A stretch of DNA of 64,000 nucleotides from Piromyces finnis. Its lineage: Eukaryota > Neocallimastigomycota > Neocallimastigomycetes > Neocallimastigales > Neocallimastigaceae. This document shows, piece after piece, positions 33,894 to 46,625 of this stretch. The translations under genes were made by a program, and so were the position numbers. The stretch covers positions 620,001 to 684,000 of the forward strand of contig MCFH01000003.1 in NCBI GenBank assembly GCA_002104945.1, read 5' to 3'. The notes beneath the pieces were generated by a model. It worked only from the letters and a program-made list of their open reading frames with translations. It did not search any database and was not told where the DNA came from. Numbering within the stretch: position 1 is the stretch's first letter; the number at the start of each line of letters is the position of its first letter.

Positions 33894-36421
33894 TTCAATA
33901 AATAATTTATTAATAAATCATTTATATAATTAAAAAAAAAAAAATCAACATTTATTTATAATACATTCAATTCTAAAAAGGTGTTTTGATTTACAAGGAA
34001 TAAATGTAAATATATTGGTCTAATATACAGTTGTTGTTGTTGTTGTTGTTTTTTAATAGTAGTAATATATAAAAGGATGAAAAAAAATATATATATATAT
34101 TACTATAATATTATTTTCTTTAGATTTATTTAAAAAAAGAAAAAATAAAAGTAATTAATAAATTAAATTACTAATAATTTTATTATAATCGCCATTAAAT
34201 AAATGACAGTGGGAGAACAACCTAATATATAATCAAAATATTTCAACACGTTTAACAAAAAGTATTTATAGACAAATAAGAAATTCAAAATATATGAATT
34301 ATCAAGATTTACAATGGAATAAAGAAAAAATTAAAAAAGTACATATATATCTTTAAATAATAAATAATATAATATTTTAAAATTCATAAAAAATATAAAA
34401 TGAAAAAGATAATTTATTCTATCTTTGTTTTCGAATAAATAAATAAAATTATTTAAAATTAAAAGGAAATAACGCCTGTTAGAGATGATGGAAAATTCTT
34501 TAAATTTCGTCACTCAAAATTTGGTACCAATTCTTCTATATGTCATTTTCAATTAAGAAATCTACTTGCCTCACCAACAAAAAACGATATATATTATTAT
34601 GGTATGCCATATTATTATTAAAAAAAAAAAGTCATTTTTTCAAAATTCATTATTATTATTAATTAATAAATAAAAAATTATATTTATTATGAATTTTCTT
34701 CAAAAGCTAAAGACTCTATTAGGCACTGGAGTCCAATAACTCATGAATCAAAACCTGTATATCGTTTAGACATAAACACGCATATAAATACATTGTATTC
34801 ACTAACAGCATCAAGGAATCTTATAGCTTGTGGTATAGGATCAGGAACTTATGTTGTCTGTAATACTAATTCACCGAAAAATTATAAAGTTAATGAAATA
34901 CCTAGAATAAGTCAAACAGACCCTCAAGCATCCACAATAGATTATACCATTAATTATATGGTATGTATTGTTTATAATTTCTAACACAATGTGATTGTTT
35001 ATTTTTAAAAAAAAAAGGAAATAAAAGTTTAAATAATTTGAATTTATGCGTCACATTATGATTAATATCAAAAAATTAAACCTAATATATAATTTTTTTT
35101 ATTTCTATAGAAATTTATCGACAATCATACCAGAAGTAAGTATTCATTAATATATATTATAAAATATTAATATAATAAACAAAAAGAAAATAAATATATA
35201 AATTAATATTAATATATTTTATACATCTCATTAAAAATGGATATGCTAATTTAGATTTAGAACTATTAATAGCGAGTAATGATTACTACTGTAGAATGGT
35301 CGATATAAATACCTTTAAATATACCTATAATTACAGAGATATTAATCCTATTAATGTATGTTATATATGTATATTATTCATATAATTAAATTATAAATAA
35401 AATCTATTATGATGAATTTTATAATATAATTCTATATTTAATTATCTATGTTTTTCTAATTATACATTATAATTTAAAGTGTGCTTCACTAAAAAATGAT
35501 GGGAAAACCTTATTAGTTGTTGGTGATAGTACAAAAGCAAAACTATTAGATATTACATCAAACAGAATTATTCATCAAATAAATGACCATGTACAGTATC
35601 ATAATCAATAATCATAATAATATATATACATTGATAATACCTACAATAGTAATAAAATAATTATTAATAAATAAATTTAAATTAATAATAAAATATCCAT
35701 TATAATAATTGATTAATAAATTAATTATAAAAATTTTATATATTTTTATTAATATAACTAGTACGACTTTTTGTTTTCTTGTGAATGGTCACCAAAGTAA
35801 GTTATAATTTATATTTAATTCATTATTATGATTATTATAATAAAAATAAATAATGAATAATAATATTAATAATTATCATGTATATAATAATTTGATTAAT
35901 TTTTCATAGTGGAAATTATTTCGCAACTGGGGGACAAGATATGTGTGTTAGAATTTATGATAATAGAAATATAAAACAATCTTTAAATGTCTTACCTATG
36001 AACATTGCCTCCGTAAGATCAATGAGATTTACCGATGATAACCAATACTTGGCAGTTGCTGAACAAATTGATTATGTACATATATATGATGCTGCAAATG
36101 GATTATTTTTACGTGAACAAGTTATTGATTTCTTTGCTGACATTGCTGGGATAAGGTATGTATCACAGTAATAACGTATAAATGTATAATAATAATAAAC
36201 AACAAATGTTTTGATTCGAATAAAATAAAATTAAATAAAATTATATATTGTCATTGTATTATAGTTTTACCCCAGGTGAAGGACAAGGATTCTATATTAG
36301 TACTGTAGATTCTGAAATTAATTCACATCAACCAATTATACCAACAATACTTAATAATGGTGTTTTAATGGAATTTGAAAGATATCGTTACTCTCGAAGT
36401 GAATCATCTTGGATTTTCTAA
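33707..36421 (+). CDS. WD40-repeat family protein, ten exons
   Basis: Exons 33707-33718, 34210-34338, 34466-34601, 34707-34960, 35111-35135, 35255-35355, 35480-35590, 35762-35796, 35910-36155 and 36265-36421 total 1206 nt, 401 aa, with consistent phase. It belongs to the little-studied WD40 family found in plants and fungi that carries a VKSTIVHFQLRNLL-like motif. Here the sequence is SSICHFQLRNLLASPTKNDIYY, followed by HWSPITHESKPVYRLDINTH, GIGSGTYVVCNT, IASNDYYCRMVDI, LVVGDSTKAKLLDI, CEWSPSGNYFATGGQDMCVRIYD, MRFTDDNQYLAVAEQIDYVHIYD and FFADIAGISFTPGEGQGFYI. These are degenerate WD blades forming one propeller. No enzymatic role is known to me. Exon 1 (12 nt, MQME) is the weakest element; an alternative 5' exon in 33719-34209 is possible, but none tested kept frame. 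Confidence 0.85.
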
Positions 36422-36755
36422 ATTTAAATAGAAAAAGTAAAGCAATAAAATAAAGTATAAAGAAAAAAAAAAAGTTGCTTTTGTTTTATTTTTGATATTT
36501 AAAAAATTAGTAAACTTTATTTATAAACTATTTATTATTATGTATATATCTAAATAGTATAAGATAAAAAAAAAATAAAATAAAGATTCTATCTACTCAA
36601 TAATTATTATTAGAACAAGTTTATAATAGAGTATAGATATTTTTTAATTCTTTTTTTTTTTTTATTTAATTGGCATTTGTAAATTAAATTTTTTGATTGA
36701 ACTTTTTTCATTTAACTTTAAAAAGTTTAAAAATTTTAAAGTTTTATTTTAATTA

Positions 36756-36799
<44 letters not shown>

Positions 36800-37415
36800 A
36801 GAGAGAGAGAAATAAGAATTTTTAGTCATTTCTTATCTTAAAAAAAAAAAATTAAAAAAAAAACAAATATTATTAAAAATAAGAATTAATATTAAAATAT
36901 AATTTATAACTAAAATTAACTAAAATAAAATCAAGTATCAAAGTATAACAAGAATGGATATTATATATTTAGAAAAATGAAATATATAATAGAATAAAAT
37001 AAATATAAGATTTTAATGTAATATCTATTATCATTTCATCCATGAAAACTTCCATATTATCCTTTTATGTAGGAAAGAAGGAAGAAGAAAGAAGAAATTA
37101 CTTTAATACTATTCAAAATATTAAATTAAATGAATGAATAAATAAATGTTAATAATTTAATTAATAATAAAAATTAAAAAAAAAATATATTTATAGTTTT
37201 GCCTCATAATCCTCTTATGTATTAATAATGTATCAGAAAATAACCAATAACCAATAAATTAACTACAGTTGATTTTAATAATGTAATTAATTAAACTTTT
37301 AAAAAGAAACTACTCATTCCCATTATGAACTTTTTTTCTTATATAATATTTAATTGAACTATCAATTTCCTTTTTTAAAAAAAAAAAAAAAAGTAAATAG
37401 AAAAAAAAAGTTATA
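36422..37415. other. A/T-rich intergenic region
   Basis: No coding signal. Contains a run of 37 A at 36761-36797 followed by GAAGAGAGAGAG and further A runs. Confidence 0.7.
36761..36797 (+). repeat. Poly(A) run, 37 nt
   Basis: Uninterrupted A37, 340 bp past the WD40 stop codon. No retroelement sequence was recognised next to it, so a microsatellite is the simplest reading. Confidence 0.95.
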
Positions 37416-39311
37416 ATGAGTAGTAATGAAAAAATAAAAAATAAAAAGGAAAATGATATACCTTCAAATATAAATAATAATAATAATATCAATGATATCA
37501 ATGATATTGCTTTTAATAAATCTAAAAAAAGAAATCAGTATATAAGGAGAAGGTATAATAATAATAACAATAATAACAATAATGATAATAAAAATGATAA
37601 AAGTAAAAAGCAATTTCATAAAAAGTATAACAATAGAAACAATTACAACAATAAAAAGAATAGCAATAATACTATAAATAATAATAATAATAATAATAAT
37701 GTTTCACCAAAGCAAAAGAAAGTATTCAAAGAAAAAAACAATAAAGAGCTCGATAGTAGTGAAATTAATAATAACCGAAATTTAGATAGCAAAGATTCCA
37801 TGAAAGAATCAGTTAATAATGCTTGTACTATTTTATTAGATAATACAACAAGTACTGTTAAAAAAACAAGCTCTAGTGATAATTCTGATCTTGGAAAATT
37901 AGAATTCCAAAAAAATTTAATTGAAGCTTTAATAGCTAATATGGATAAATTGTATAAAAAAGATTCGGGTTCATTTGTATACAATAATTTCAATATAAAT
38001 ATTATTAATAATCAAACTAACGAAATAACAAATACAGAAACTAATAATGAAGTCGTCACTATAACAGAAAATAAACAAATTAATAATACTACTAAAACTA
38101 ACAATGTAAAAATTGAAGAAAATATTAATAACAGTTTCACTACCATAAATAACTATAATACCAATTATAATGTTTTCAATAACCCCTTTTTCGATTATAT
38201 AAGTCATATTCTTAATAAAGGATGTGTTAATAAATATCAAAGTATACGTATTTTATCAAAAATATCAAAATGCTCATATATTACATTTTGTTTGAGTGTA
38301 AATTTTTGTGTAAATTTTTTAGTTAAAACATTTATTATTACAAAATGGGTATTTATGCAATTCAAAGATTTTGACAAGATCTTCAAAGGAATGATATACT
38401 TTATTATATTTGTTGTCATTTCAACCTATGTTTATCGTAATGAATACTGTTGGAATTTTGTAAAGAAATTTGTAAAAACATTATTTCATAAAGATACCAC
38501 CCCTATACCAGAAGATTTTTCAAAAATTAATGAAAAAATACAATCAACATTTAGTGCCAAGGAATTTATTAAAATTTTACTTAGAAATAGTACTAAATTC
38601 ATAAGCTCTTTATACAATGAAACAGAACAAATAATAATAAAACAATCTATGGATATATACAATTATGCTTCTAGAATGATGAATTCTACCTCTCCAGTAA
38701 TAAAAAATACTACCTATCAAATGTTTTCAGCATTTAACTCAACGATAGTTGGATCTATCCCTTTTATTCAAAAGAGCTCCGACAAAATTCAATCCTCATT
38801 TAATAGTATTTTTTCAACAATAAAAAAAAATGAAAAAGTAAATAATATGGCACATTCATTAAAAGATACCGTATTAAATACTACACCAAAGATTGTATCC
38901 ACTGGTAATGAAGTCTATCAATCTGTAAATAATTTTGTGAATTCTAAAATATTAAATAATCCGAACATCAATAATTTTGTTAATAAAATTAAAAACGATG
39001 AAAATATTAATAATATTGTCAATAAAGTTAGGAGTGATGAGAATATTAATAATGTTATCAATAAAATAAAAAATGATCGAAATGTAAATAACTTTATTAA
39101 TAAAATGAAAAATATATTAAATAATCCTTCTTCCATACCTAAGAATACTGAAATTACAGAAAATATAAAGGCTATTAAAAACGTCAAAGAAATGAGTGAT
39201 AATATTATGGAAACCTCTTCAATTGTACATAATGATAAAAATAAAGCCATGAAAGAATATATCAATGAAACAGCTAAAAATATAATAAAAAACATTTTAA
39301 ATAAAAAATAA
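37416..39311 (+). CDS. Asn/Lys-rich membrane-associated protein with C-terminal NINNxxNK repeats
   Basis: 631 aa, intronless, unrecognised family. Residues ~1-130 are Asn/Lys low complexity (homo-Asn tracts coded by AAT). Residues ~130-280 include more Asn/Thr-rich sequence. Two hydrophobic segments follow, about 283-310 (ITFCLSVNFCVNFLVKTFII) and 325-341 (GMIYFIIFVVISTYVYR), probably one hairpin or two membrane spans. After them comes a long amphipathic-looking region with evenly spaced Asn/Ser/Thr/Val and few Pro or Cys. Residues ~512-565 hold four degenerate ~17-residue repeats of the form NNFVNKIKNDENI. No signal peptide at the start. The layout (unstructured N-terminus, membrane hairpin, amphipathic helical repeats) recalls organelle- or lipid-droplet-anchored proteins, but this is only an analogy. 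Confidence 0.75.
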   Translation: MSSNEKIKNKKENDIPSNINNNNNINDINDIAFNKSKKRNQYIRRRYNNNNNNNNNDNKNDKSKKQFHKKYNNRNNYNNKKNSNNTINNNNNNNNVSPKQKKVFKEKNNKELDSSEINNNRNLDSKDSMKESVNNACTILLDNTTSTVKKTSSSDNSDLGKLEFQKNLIEALIANMDKLYKKDSGSFVYNNFNINIINNQTNEITNTETNNEVVTITENKQINNTTKTNNVKIEENINNSFTTINNYNTNYNVFNNPFFDYISHILNKGCVNKYQSIRILSKISKCSYITFCLSVNFCVNFLVKTFIITKWVFMQFKDFDKIFKGMIYFIIFVVISTYVYRNEYCWNFVKKFVKTLFHKDTTPIPEDFSKINEKIQSTFSAKEFIKILLRNSTKFISSLYNETEQIIIKQSMDIYNYASRMMNSTSPVIKNTTYQMFSAFNSTIVGSIPFIQKSSDKIQSSFNSIFSTIKKNEKVNNMAHSLKDTVLNTTPKIVSTGNEVYQSVNNFVNSKILNNPNINNFVNKIKNDENINNIVNKVRSDENINNVINKIKNDRNVNNFINKMKNILNNPSSIPKNTEITENIKAIKNVKEMSDNIMETSSIVHNDKNKAMKEYINETAKNIIKNILNKK

Positions 39312-40138
39312 TCAACATTTTAAATTTCTATCTCTTTCCATGATTGCTTGCTTATTATGAATGGAATAAAATAACCTTTACTATTATCCATTTTTGAATT
39401 GCAATAGCTCTTTATTAATCGATTAGTTAATCAATTAATCAATAAATTATACCATAATTAAACTGTTATATTATAGTTTTAAATGAGTTAGGCATTAATT
39501 ACACTTTAATGCCAACTAGCTTGTATAATAATTATCGAATATGTATATATATATATATTTGTAAATTAAAAAATATTTTATGTAGATAATAATTTACTTT
39601 GTGAATATTAATTGTTTCAATTCAAAAGATATAATAAAATGAAGACTATTAAATGTAAAAATATTTTTAAACATAAAAAAAAGACTTTTCTTTTTTTTTA
39701 TAGAAATTGAAATATAATATAATAAAACATTATTATAGATAACAAAACAAACGTTTATAAAGAAAGAATCCTAATTCATTACTATTTAATTTTGCTTTTA
39801 ATTTATTTTATTCTTTTTGTTATTCTTTTATTATTAATATTAATAGTGGTAGTGGTAGTAGTAGTAGTATTTCTTTACTAGATAGTACATTATTATTTAA
39901 ATTTTTTTTTTTTTTTTTTTGTATTATTACTATATTATGATATTATGATAATTTATATGAATACTTTTTTTTTTTTTTTTTTTTGTTAATAAATAGTTGA
40001 ATAATATTTGAATTTGAAATATATATTATATTGTTTATTTAAATATAAATATATATATACATTTACTTAATATAAAAGTTTTCCTAATTTTGAAAAAAAA
40101 GGAAATTAAAATATATTTATATATGAAATTATGTTCAA
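39312..40138. other. Convergent intergenic region
   Basis: 3' flanks of the 37416 gene and of the GTPase gene. A/T-rich with T runs at about 39901-39920 and 39966-39984. No gene seen. Confidence 0.7.
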
Positions 40139-41101
40139 TTAAACGTGAACAGAGCCTGGGAAATAAGAAACAATAACATCCTTGTTCATTTTTTCACCAA
40201 TAACAATAATAACTTCTTGACCTTCAGTAATAAGTTCGTTAACCTTTAATTCCTTTTTAGTAGCATTCACTTCAACCCACTTTTCGCCATCACCTTGAAC
40301 AAAACCTTTAATTCTTAAAATATTACCGGCAGATTCATCGTCAAACATTTTCTTTACAATGTTAATAAATTCATCTTTGGAACATTTAAAATTATAAAAG
40401 AAATAAGATTTGTATTCATTTTCTTTAACAACTGGCATTTTAACAAATGAAGAATGTTCATAACCACAGTTTCTTATTTTTTCAAAATCTTCATTAGTAA
40501 ATTCATTCCAATCTTTAGTGATAAGGACATTTTCAAGAACCTTTGGACAATGAATATCAGTGAGAGCTTTTTTAACATGAGTAGTAACCTTTTTTATACC
40601 TTCTTCTTTATTATCAAGTTCTTGAGTTTTACTTAAAAGAACAGCACCAGCAAAAGAAATTTGTGAACCAAGGATATAATTTGAATCACTAGATAAGTTG
40701 TCATCAAGTGTAGCATCAACAATAGTAATGACATTACTAACACTATAGAAATTATCAAGAGGAGGTTCATATAATGAATCAAAGAATTCGTCTACATCAT
40801 AAATACCTGATGGTTCAACAATAACTCTAGTATAACCTAACATAGCAATAGTAATAAGTTTAGATCTATAACGTCTAAGATGACTTGACTTGTCTTTACC
40901 ACAAGCACAGGCAACCATTTCAATATTAACATTTGGTGATTTAAGGTCATTAAGTAATAATAAATCTACATTAATAGAACCATGATCATTTTCAACAATA
41001 CAAATTCTTTCACCTTGACTTTCAAGGTATTTAACATAATTTCTAATAAAAGTTGTTTTTCCTGAACCTAAGAAACCAGTAATTAAGTCGATTTTAACCA
41101 T
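40139..41101 (-). CDS. CobW/G3E-family GTPase, probable bacterial origin
   Basis: 320 aa, intronless. The P-loop GFLGSGKTT sits at residues 9-17, followed by IVENDHGSINVDLLLL (switch region) and RVIVEPSGIYDVDEF. The guanine-specificity loop appears as LSKTQELD rather than a textbook NKxD. The CxCC metal-binding motif of canonical CobW/ZNG1 proteins is not present: the equivalent stretch is MVACACGKDKSSHLRRYRSK, with only CxC. The C-terminal CobW_C-like part runs to VIVSYFPGSVHV. G3E GTPases are metallochaperones or metal-insertion factors. The variant without CxCC, the acid-rich EPSGIYDVDEFF motif, the lack of introns and a richer codon choice than its neighbours resemble short CobW proteins of Clostridia, so acquisition from gut Firmicutes is inferred. 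Substrate metal unknown. Confidence 0.85.
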   Translation of the reverse strand: MVKIDLITGFLGSGKTTFIRNYVKYLESQGERICIVENDHGSINVDLLLLNDLKSPNVNIEMVACACGKDKSSHLRRYRSKLITIAMLGYTRVIVEPSGIYDVDEFFDSLYEPPLDNFYSVSNVITIVDATLDDNLSSDSNYILGSQISFAGAVLLSKTQELDNKEEGIKKVTTHVKKALTDIHCPKVLENVLITKDWNEFTNEDFEKIRNCGYEHSSFVKMPVVKENEYKSYFFYNFKCSKDEFINIVKKMFDDESAGNILRIKGFVQGDGEKWVEVNATKKELKVNELITEGQEVIIVIGEKMNKDVIVSYFPGSVHV

Positions 41102-42009
41102 TTTTGATTATTAATTTTTTTTTTTTTTTTTTGAAAAATGTATCTATATTTTAATTGTTGTTATTGTTTTTTATTTTTTATTATTATTATTATTATTTTG
41201 TTTTCTTTTAATAATAAAAACAAGCTTAATTAAAATAAAATTAGTAAAAAACAATTGCTAATTTATTCAAAACTTCTTTATTATTATTTTAATAAATTTT
41301 TAAAAAAAAAAAAAAAAGTTTTTTTTAAATATCAAAAATTTATATTAAAAAAAAAAATTTTGCCAAGTGTTGAAAAGGTTATTTTAGTTTTAATTTTAGT
41401 TTTGAATATATATTTCACTAGAAAAAAAAAGCATGCACACACATATCACAATTATTATCCTTTTAATATTTATATATAATAGTTTTTTTTTTTTTTTTTT
41501 TTCTAACTAAAGTAATGAATAAAATGAAAAGCAAAGCTCTAATTAAAAATATTCTGAAATTGAAATAATATGGAAAATACATCTTTAAATAATAAAATTA
41601 AAGTGCAGGGTTAAATATAAAAAGGGTTAGGTATTTGATTATTTTTAAAACTTTCTATTAATAATATATAATCCCCAAGATTGTAATTTTAAAAACTCAT
41701 AAAATATATTGGTTATTTATATATATATGTATTTATTATTAATATTACTATACTTTTTATATAGAGTTAAATTAAGTACTATAATTACATTCCTTATTGT
41801 AATATATTCTTATAAAAAAAAGATATATATTGATTGACATTAATGTCCATTGACGATTATTTTATATTTATTATAGTTAAATACTATTGTTAATTTATAA
41901 TATAGATAGGTGTAGATATTTCACAAAGACAAGAAAAAAAGACTATAACTATAATTAAAGATAGAATTTGATATTTAGAATACTTTTTATTACTCTTTGA
42001 TTAATATTG

Positions 42010-42065
<56 letters not shown>

Positions 42066-45000
42066 TTCTAAATATTAAATAAATATACATTTAACAGAGT
42101 TTTTATATTTATTTAAAACTATAATTTAAAATTAAATTCAATTAAATACCAATAAATAAAAAATAAATATAATATATATCATTTTATTTAAAGCATGAGG
42201 GTCTCAATATTCTATATGTATACTATAAGTGTAATAATTATATCTGATCAATGAAACTCAGTATCAAAGACCATTATTGGTTAAAAGTTCCGCATAGAAA
42301 GTCCAAAATAAAAATGCTTCAAAAGTGCCTAATTTAAAACTTAACATTTGCTAAGTTTATTTTTTACCCTTTCTTATATATTTTTTATTATAATATGTAT
42401 TTTTAAATATATTTATTTCTTAATTTTTAAATGGATTCTAAAATTTTTGTAATAAAATATAAAAACACACATTAAAAAAAAAAAAATTAAAAAACACAAA
42501 AATAATTTAATCATCAAAGTTTTAGACACATTTAAGACTTTGTTTTTTGTTTTGCTTGTTAACTATTCTTAATTGTATATTTTGATTTTTTATTAAGTTA
42601 TTTTTTTTAATATTTGTTTGCTTTGTGTTTTTATTTTGACTTTTATACTTTTTTATTTTTTTTTTTTTAAATTATTAATGGTAATTTTTTTAATATTATA
42701 ATTTTTTATAATATTCTTTTTTTTATATTATTATATTAACATTTTTATTATTGAATTTTATTTTATTTAGTTTTGTTTTATTGTTTTATTGTTTTTTTTT
42801 TTTTTTTCAAATATCATCGCACATCTTTTTTTCTTTTTTTTAAGATGCTTTTTTTTTTTTTTAATTTTGATTAATATTTTTACTTTCAAAATATTAAATA
42901 ACAATTACTTTTTTTTTTCCTTTGTTTTTGTTTTTTTAATTTGCTTTTGTATTGTTTTTTTCTTTTTAATAGATATCATTTAATAGTAATTTTAACATAT
43001 CATAATATAGTAATATACTTTTTTTAAATACAAAAAATAATAATATTTTCCTATAAATCTTTATAGTTTTATGGTTTTTTTTTTCAATTTGGCTATTTAA
43101 TGGAACTGTAAACAGTTATGGTCATATCAATAAAACTATTTTAATTAATTTCTACTAAATCTTATTGCAACAATATAATCTATTATAATGAATAAAATCC
43201 AAAAAAATTAATCATTTCCAAAAAAAAAAAATTGATTTAAAAATATCTTCGGATAATTATCAAAAATTTCTTCAATTTTCATTTTGATCCATTGACATTT
43301 TTATATTTTCATAAGTTCATTAATTCTTAAAGTGACTTTCCTCATTAATAATACAAAGAATATCATTTCAGATTAACCATTTAATTAAAAAAAAAATGTA
43401 AGCTTCCGAACTTTTATCTTTTTCAAAGAACATCTTTTAAATAGAATCAATTCAGATACTTTCCAATTTTACTTTTCCTTTCATTCTTTTTTCTACATTA
43501 CAGCAATTTCCTTAAGTCATAAAGAGAATCATTGATAGTAATAGATCTTTTTCTATTATTTTTCTATTGTACGACATCTTTACAATCTTCTTGTAATTTC
43601 TGTATTTTCATTTTTCTCCATAATATTGATATATTCATCAAAAATATTTTTTTCTTAATAAAACGTATTTTCCAATTTGATTTCACAAAATTTAGTCAAT
43701 TCATTTTTATCAAGGGCTAAAAAATTTTCATTTTATATATCTTTTTTTTTCTTTTCTTAGAATGAATATAAACCGGATTATTAAATACTTTCAATTCATT
43801 GGCAATTACTCAACTATATTTCAAGCTTCGTAGTTATTATATCATATTTGGAACCTTTTTATATTATTTTCCTCAGGATAGAGAGTTAACTTTATTTTTC
43901 AAGAACTTCTGCTCTTCACGCATTAGAAACCATCATCATCACAAAGTTAAAATCTTCTAGAGTTTTATGCCTTTCTCATTTACTTTTTTTTTTTCAATAG
44001 GTAAACTTTGAGCACAGAACACAGAGGTCATAATTAGTTTTTTATATGTATAATAGAGCCTTTTTTTTTCCTTTCAAAAAAAATTTCTTTTTATTTTTTA
44101 CTTTCCTTCAAAAATTTCTTGAAATTTCTTTTTTCCTTTTTTAAAGATATTTAATACTTTCTTTAGTTTTCTTTAAATGGCAACTTAATTCACTTATTAA
44201 TTCTTTTTTTTTTCCTTTTTATAATTTTATTAATACATTTTTATATGTAATTTTAATGTGAAGAATAGAAATAACGGATATTTTTAATTTCTTTTATACT
44301 TTTTTTTTTATTGTATCTTGATTTATTATTCAATCTTTTAATTAAAAGTTTTAATTTCAATCTAAATTGTTTAATTATGTTAAAATTTTTTTTATTATAA
44401 AGTATAAATATTAATTTAAAACTTTAAAACTTTTTTTAATTTATTATATTTATTTATTTATTAATATATTTAATATTCTTTTTTTTTATGGTAAAATAAA
44501 GAAATATAAAAGATGATGTTTATTAAATAATAAATATATTTAATATTCTTTTATCATTAAACACTTTAAAGTTAATAAAATGTCATTTAAAATTATTTTG
44601 TTTATTATTATTATTATTTTTAAAATGCTTATTAAAAAAAAAGTTTTAGTTTTATCAATTTAGTTTATTCCTTTTAGTATATTTGTTTTTTAAAGATAAA
44701 AAAAATATTTTAAACAATAAAAACCTTTTTTTCTTAATATTTATTCATTAATAAGTAATTTTTGCTATTTAATTTTATTCTATATTTTATATATGATTAT
44801 TTATCTTTATTTATCTTTTAACTACACCTTTCATTATACAAACATTTCTTAACAATTTATAACTTTCTAATTAAATATTTTTAAAAGTCGTTGTTGTTAA
44901 ATTAAAAAAAAAAAGATAAAGACTAAATTGTTAAATAGCTATTAATTAAAACACATTATAAACAATATCAAATACAGTTAGAAACATAATTAAAAGTTTA

Positions 45001-46620
45001 TATAGAAAATCAATTTAAAATTAAAGTATCAAAAAAAAAAAAAATTAATTTAATATATACATATATATATAATATTTTTTTTTAAAAAAATAGTTAATTA
45101 ATAAGATAATTAAAAGATTATTTTTATTATTAATTGATGCATTATAGTATTTTAATTATTTATTTTATAATAAATTATAGATTACATAGATTACATAATA
45201 TAAAAACTGTTGAAAGAAAAAAAAGTTTTTATTCTAGTTTACCATATGAAGAAAAGATAATTTCTTTCTTTCTTTTTTTTTTTTTTAGTATTAGTTGTTT
45301 AATAAGATATCTTTCTAATATAATATTTGATATTAAATATTGTAATTATTATTTATTTTAATGCTATGCATGACTAGAATCATTATTAAGAAAGTAATAG
45401 TATTATTTAAATTTAAAAAAAACTTTTTTTTTTTTTATTTAAAAAAAGGTTAATTTAAAAATGTTTAAATAGTTAGAAAGGATATAGTGTGTTTAATATT
45501 AATGAATATGCAATAATGTATCAATAATAAAGATAAAATTATTTTAATTTATAAAAATAAAAAAATATAATGTGAATATCATGTTATACCCTGAATTTAA
45601 TTAAAATAATAAAATCCATTTACTATATTTAAAAGTAATTTAATAATGGTAATAATATATATATATATATTATATATACATTATTACATGAAATTTTATC
45701 ATATTAATTAAAAGAGTTTAATAGATTGGTAATTCTTCTTTATAGCTATTTGGTTATGTTTGACACTTTCTGAATTTTTCACATTTCTTTAAATTATTAT
45801 TATATTAAAACTTCTTTTTCAATGAGAATATATACTTTTTTTTATATACATAATTATGCATATTAATATTCATTGTATTATTAAAATTTTTAAAAAATGA
45901 TTATAATTATCATTTTCATTATTATTATTATTATTATTATTATTAAGAAACTAATTTTATTATCTTTAACATTATAATATTTTTAAATGAAATGTATTTA
46001 GTTTCTATCAGATAAATTAAATAAAATAAAATAAGAAAAATAATATTAAGTGTGATAATGCGTACTAAATTTCTTTCATAATTCATTAATCATTTTATTC
46101 TATAAATTACAAATATTAAACTTATAAAACAAAACATGTGGGATATTCCTTTACTAAACTTTATCAAATAATAACTAATAAATAATAGGATAATCTTCTT
46201 TATATGGAACATAAGATCCCACAACAAACAATTTATTTCAATTCCTTTACTTCTTCTGATATTATTTTTCATCCTAAACTAATAGTTTACCCTAAAAAAA
46301 TAAGTTAATCTTTTTATGGTGAAAATCATGAATTCTTCATAGGCTGATTTAAAAACTCTTTTTAAAACTCTTTTTTTTTTTAAAAAAAAAAAAAATTAAA
46401 AAACTATCTATTATCTTCTTGAATTATTTTTTTTTTCTAATTCTAAAAACTTTTCAGCGTCAGATTTTTAAAACTACATAATACCTTTTTTTTTTAACTC
46501 TTTATTTTAATTAAAATTTTGATGCATCTATTTAAAATTTAAAATACATTTTGAATATTGAGATCAGTAATAAAAAAAATTTACTTTAGGATGTTTCACA
46601 ATATGCAAAAATACTTGTTT
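41102..46620. other. 5.5-kb region without a supportable gene
   Basis: Very A/T-rich, with an (ATT)n array at 42010-42060 and many T runs. Two stretches look less random. 42186-42350 is a compositionally mixed island that may hold a small RNA. 43250-44050 is T-rich on the plus strand with stop-interrupted peptide-like stretches on the minus strand. Neither supports a firm feature. Confidence 0.6.
42010..42060. repeat. (ATT)n microsatellite, ~50 bp
   Basis: About 17 ATT triplets inside the long intergenic region. Shorter ATT arrays occur at 33855-33890 and 45920-45945. Confidence 0.95.
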
Positions 46621-46625
46621 TTTAA

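Noticed and set aside
36761-36797. Poly(A) tail of a retroposed gene or LINE
   Set aside because: No retroelement sequence or direct repeats were found beside it; long A runs are common in this genome.
42789-42983. Phe-rich ORF in T-rich DNA
   Set aside because: Composition only (TTT codons). No motif and no flanking splice logic.
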